From assembly GCA_029935255.1 (NCBI GenBank), contig JAOZKS010000100.1, positions 1 to 8,463 of the forward strand: a DNA stretch of 8,463 bases. Reading direction: 5' to 3'. Of this stretch, positions 6,008 through 8,463 are shown piece by piece; the first letter of the stretch is position 1, and each line of letters opens with the position of its first letter. The stretch is from Pontiella sp. (GTDB taxonomy: Bacteria > Verrucomicrobiota > Kiritimatiellia > Kiritimatiellales > Pontiellaceae). The notes beneath the pieces were generated by a model. It worked only from the letters and a program-made list of their open reading frames with translations, ran no database searches and was not told where the DNA came from. The translations under genes and the position numbers were made by a program.

Positions 6008-6994
6008 ATGCAGAATATAAAGTGGGGAATCATGGGATGCGGAGGCATTGCGAATTTATTTGCAACAAGCCTTCAGGCTTTGGAACAAGGCACCCTGCTT
6101 GCCGGGGCATCGCGTACGCCCGGGCGGGCGGCAGAGTTTGCCGAAAAGCACGGAATAGTGCAGGTCTATACCGACTATGAAGCGCTCGTCTCCGATCCCG
6201 ATATCGATGCCGTCTACATCGCCACCACGCATAACTTTCATTTCGAGAATGCCAAGCTTTGCCTTGAAAACGGCAAGCATGTGCTCTGCGAAAAACCCTT
6301 CACCGTCAACGCGGCCCAAACCTTGGAGCTCATTGAACTGGCCCGCGAAAAAAACCGGTTCATGATGGAGGCCGTTTGGACACGTTTTCTTCCGGGGATT
6401 GGAAAGCTTCAGGATGTGCTCGCTGAAGGAACGATTGGCGAGGTGCTTACCGTCAAGGCAGACTTCAGCATTGACGGCTCGGGGTTTGGGCCCGGGCACC
6501 GCCTTCGGAACAAAGCCTTGGCGGGCGGGGCCTTGCTCGATCTTGGAATCTATCCCATCACCTTTGCCGCCCTTGTTTTTGGTGAACAACCCTCGCGCAT
6601 CCAAAGTTCAGTGGTGCTGGGCGACACCGGAGTGGATGATCGCGCGTTCTATCTCTTCGACTATGAAAACGGTCGCCGCGCCCAGCTTTCCTCCTCGTTC
6701 ACACACCACGCACCAGTTGAGGGGATCGTGTGCGGAACCAAAGGCTATATCCGCATGCCGTGGTTTCTTGCCGCGCAGGAGCTGGAGATTGTTCGCGAGG
6801 GAGAAGAGCCCGAACGCCTCAAGTTCCCCTACGGCGAGGGCGAAAACTTTACGTTCGAGATCGCCCATGCCATGGAATGCATTGCGGCCGGAAAAATGGA
6901 GAGCGAGATCCTGCCGCTCTCCGAAACCTATGCCATGATGCAGACGATGGATACGCTCCGCGCCCAGTGGGGGCTGAAATACGCCGGGGAATAA
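6008..6994 (+). CDS. Gfo/Idh/MocA-family NAD(P)-dependent oxidoreductase (328 aa)
   Basis: This is a cytoplasmic NAD(P)-dependent dehydrogenase, probably acting on a sugar or related polyol. The N-terminal Rossmann fold has the dinucleotide loop WGIMGCGGIA (6-15), then VYIATTHNFH (69-78) and the family hallmark HVLCEKPFTV (91-100), where the lysine of EKP is the conserved catalytic-site residue. The following FMMEAVWTRFLPGI (118-131) and AGGALLDLGIYPITFA (172-187) are typical of the clade containing D-xylose dehydrogenase and trans-dihydrobenzenediol dehydrogenase, so glucoside 3-oxidation is not the first guess. There is no signal peptide. AAGGAG at 5996-6001 has 6 nt spacing to the ATG at 6008; the ATG at 6002 touches the ribosome site and is disfavoured. 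It is divergent from the PAS gene, and its TAA directly abuts the stop of the DUF1080 gene on the other strand. Confidence 0.95.
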   Translation: MQNIKWGIMGCGGIANLFATSLQALEQGTLLAGASRTPGRAAEFAEKHGIVQVYTDYEALVSDPDIDAVYIATTHNFHFENAKLCLENGKHVLCEKPFTVNAAQTLELIELAREKNRFMMEAVWTRFLPGIGKLQDVLAEGTIGEVLTVKADFSIDGSGFGPGHRLRNKALAGGALLDLGIYPITFAALVFGEQPSRIQSSVVLGDTGVDDRAFYLFDYENGRRAQLSSSFTHHAPVEGIVCGTKGYIRMPWFLAAQELEIVREGEEPERLKFPYGEGENFTFEIAHAMECIAAGKMESEILPLSETYAMMQTMDTLRAQWGLKYAGE

Positions 6995-7834
6995 CTACTC
7001 GGACTTATCCGTATTCTTCAGCAGATCCAGCTCGCGAATCCAGATGTTGCGGAAGCGAGTGGGGTTGCTGTGGTCCTGCAGTTTTATCGGCAACTTGGCG
7101 GCGTGGGGTTTGTAGACCGGCAGCTTCTTGTGGGCGGTCGGACCGAGGATCTCGGTCTTGTGCTGAACCAACACTCCGTTGAGCAATACGGTGATGTAGG
7201 CTGGGGAAACCAGCATTTCGCCCTCAAAGCGAGGGGCCTGAAAAATGATATCGTAAACCTGCCACTCGCCCGGTTTCCTACAGGCGTTAACCCGCGGCGG
7301 TGTTTGGCCATAGACGCATCCGGCAGCACCATCGGCATAGGTGCGGTTTTCAAAACAGTCCAAAACCTGAGTTTCGTACATGCCCATCATGAACACTCCG
7401 CTGTTGCCCCGCCCCTGGGAATCGCCCTTGGGCGGATTTTCGCTTTGCCACTCAATGTGCAACTGGCAGTCGCCAAACGCCTGTTTGGTGATGAGGTCCC
7501 CGGTGGGCGTGCACTGCATGGTGCCATTCTCTACCTTCCAGAGCGCCTGACCTTCGGGGTTGTAGCGCCGCTTCTTTTTGTTGTCCTGCTTCATGCCGTG
7601 CCAAGCCGCTAGATCGGTTCCATCGAACAAAACGATGGCATCGGACGGGGCATCACCCGGTTGTACGCCCGGAGAAACGACGACGGGCTGCGGCCGAGCG
7701 ATGTCGTGCACCCGCCAGCCGGAGGGTAGTTTTGGTGTGTTATCGTAGCCAACGCTGGGCTTCTTGGCCGGTGCACCGAGTGCCGCGCCGACCGTGGCGA
7801 GCGCTAGGGTAAGTGGAAAAATGAATCGATGCAT
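6995..7834 (-). CDS. Secreted DUF1080 / 3-keto-disaccharide hydrolase-domain protein (279 aa)
   Basis: This is an exported protein with a single DUF1080 (PF06439) jelly-roll domain, a family linked to cleavage of 3-keto-glycosides. Residues 1-20 form a signal peptide (MHRFIFPLTLALATVGAALG followed by APA), so it acts in the periplasm or outside. The domain runs from about 66 to 270: IVLFDGTDLAAWHG (67-80), LWKVENGTM (98-106), GDCQLHIEWQ (121-130), GRGNSGVFMMGMYETQVLD (141-159), GEWQVYDIIFQAPRF (189-203), ITVLLNGVLVQ (214-224) and PIKLQDHSNPTRFRNIWIREL (249-269, shown in part by LQDH and FRNIWIREL). There is no lipobox cysteine. AAGGAG at 7840-7845 is 5 nt before the ATG at 7834; longer versions overlap the preceding small gene. 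It is the third gene of an apparent operon with trpB and the 58-residue membrane protein. Family call is firm, substrate unknown. Confidence 0.94.
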   Translation of the reverse strand: MHRFIFPLTLALATVGAALGAPAKKPSVGYDNTPKLPSGWRVHDIARPQPVVVSPGVQPGDAPSDAIVLFDGTDLAAWHGMKQDNKKKRRYNPEGQALWKVENGTMQCTPTGDLITKQAFGDCQLHIEWQSENPPKGDSQGRGNSGVFMMGMYETQVLDCFENRTYADGAAGCVYGQTPPRVNACRKPGEWQVYDIIFQAPRFEGEMLVSPAYITVLLNGVLVQHKTEILGPTAHKKLPVYKPHAAKLPIKLQDHSNPTRFRNIWIRELDLLKNTDKSE

Positions 7835-7848
7835 GTGAACTCCTTGGG

Positions 7849-8025
7849 TCATTGCGAAAGGCCGAACGGACCGTCCCCTCCGCTCGTGAGGTTCCTGAAG
7901 CCCTCGCCGCCATCTTTGGAGATGAAGATCCCGAAGGCGATGGCTCCAATAAGAATAAGGACAGAAACCCCCAGAAAGATCTGGAAGAACCATGTGCCCC
8001 AGCTTTTTTTCGGTTTAGGATACAT
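7849..8025 (-). CDS. Small single-span membrane protein (58 aa), unrecognised
   Basis: This is a short gene that a length cut-off would miss. The product begins MYPKPKKSWG, has one hydrophobic span WFFQIFLGVSVLILIGAIAF (12-31) extending to about 35, and ends in a glycine-rich polar tail with GGEGFRNLTSGGDGPFG (39-55). The positive N-terminus (K4, K6, K7) predicts an N-in, C-out topology with the tail in the periplasm. AGGA at 6 nt spacing precedes the ATG, which lies 12 nt after the trpB stop. Its own TGA is 14 nt before the DUF1080 start, so it sits in tight operon spacing on both sides. That spacing, the ribosome site and the clean amphipathic-free span argue that it is real. I do not recognise a family; a membrane partner or anchor for the secreted downstream protein is only a guess. 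Confidence 0.75.
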   Translation of the reverse strand: MYPKPKKSWGTWFFQIFLGVSVLILIGAIAFGIFISKDGGEGFRNLTSGGDGPFGLSQ

Positions 8026-8037
8026 TCGATTTCCTGC

Positions 8038-8463
8038 TTATTCGCTGTCGCCGTAGCCATAGTTTTCGGCCACGAAGTCGAGGTCTTTGTCGCCCCGACC
8101 GGAGAGGTTGATCAGGATGGATCCGCTTCCCATTTCTTTTGCCTTTTTCATGGCGAAGGCAACGGCGTGCGCGCTTTCGAGCGCGGGGATGATTCCTTCC
8201 TGACGGCTGAGCTTGTAGAAGGCGTCGAGGCACTCTTCATCGGTGGCGGAGGTGTATTGGATTCGGCCTTCATCTTTGAGGTGGCTGTGCTCGGGGCCGA
8301 CGCCGGGATAGTCGAGTCCGCTGGCGATGGAGTAGACGGGCGCTGGCTCGCCTTTGTCGTCTTGGAGCAGATAGCACTTGAAGCCGTGGATGATGCCGGG
8401 CATGCCGTAGGTCATGGTGGCGGCGTGGTCGCCGGTGGCGGTGCCGCGGCCCATGGGTTCGAC
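8038..8463 (-). CDS. trpB: Tryptophan synthase beta chain (C-terminal 141 residues, cut by window edge)
   Basis: TrpB joins indole and serine to make tryptophan using pyridoxal phosphate, normally as an alpha2beta2 complex with TrpA. Only the C-terminal third is present, from VEPMGRG at the window edge. Conserved stretches match TrpB: YSIASGLDYPGVGPEHSHL (44-62), TDEECLDAF (74-82), EGIIPALESAHAVAFA (89-104) including the active-site glutamate of PALES, and NLSGRGDKD (119-127) with the serine that contacts the pyridoxal ring nitrogen. The protein ends with a short extra tail, YGYGDSE. It reads through the right edge, so the PLP-lysine region is outside. The next genes on the same strand are the 58-residue membrane protein and the DUF1080 gene, not trpA, which is the commoner downstream partner. 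Identity is firm. Confidence 0.96.
   Translation of the reverse strand, partial: VEPMGRGTATGDHAATMTYGMPGIIHGFKCYLLQDDKGEPAPVYSIASGLDYPGVGPEHSHLKDEGRIQYTSATDEECLDAFYKLSRQEGIIPALESAHAVAFAMKKAKEMGSGSILINLSGRGDKDLDFVAENYGYGDSE

Noticed and set aside
6056..6604. 182-codon open frame opposite the Gfo/Idh gene
   Set aside because: It is antisense to a complete oxidoreductase with intact motifs and has no independent support.
7070..7612. 180-codon open frame opposite the DUF1080 gene
   Set aside because: The minus strand has the full DUF1080 motif set and a signal peptide; the plus frame is a shadow.

Overview
The window looks like ordinary chromosomal DNA from a bacterium of moderately high GC (mid-50s percent by eye), with no tRNA, rRNA, CRISPR array, insertion sequence or phage gene visible. 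A membrane pyrophosphatase resembling the Bacteroides type, a secreted DUF1080 (3-keto-disaccharide hydrolase) protein and a Gfo/Idh/MocA oxidoreductase together would fit a PVC-group (for example Kiritimatiellota or Verrucomicrobiota) or Bacteroidota-like host. That placement is inference, not proof.

Layout. (1) Positions 1-3643, minus strand: a complete membrane-bound pyrophosphatase (hppA), then an unrecognised 260-residue soluble protein that starts one base after the hppA stop, then, behind its own probable promoter, the first 204 residues of a second and clearly different membrane pyrophosphatase that runs off the left edge. (2) Positions 3770-5362, plus strand: a small nitroreductase-family flavoprotein followed by an AEC-family (auxin efflux carrier type) permease. 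(3) Positions 5378-5824, minus strand: a stand-alone PAS-domain protein, divergent from (4) 6008-6994, plus strand: a Gfo/Idh/MocA sugar dehydrogenase-like enzyme; the shared upstream region carries a perfect inverted repeat. (5) Positions 6995-8463, minus strand: an apparent operon reading tryptophan synthase beta chain (3' part only), a 58-residue single-span membrane protein, and a secreted DUF1080 protein whose stop codon directly abuts that of the Gfo/Idh gene.

How the genes may work together. The left block concerns energy conservation from pyrophosphate: both pumps hydrolyse PPi and export cations, and their signature residues suggest different ion use (Na+ type for the complete one, possibly Na+/H+ dual type for the partial one). 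The intervening unknown protein is the best candidate for something undescribed. On the right, the Gfo/Idh enzyme and DUF1080 protein belong to families that can act in sequence on 3-keto sugars, but here they are on opposite strands and the Gfo/Idh clade points to a different substrate class, so a shared pathway is only a hypothesis. Start codons were chosen by Shine-Dalgarno spacing; several genes show two ATGs one codon apart.
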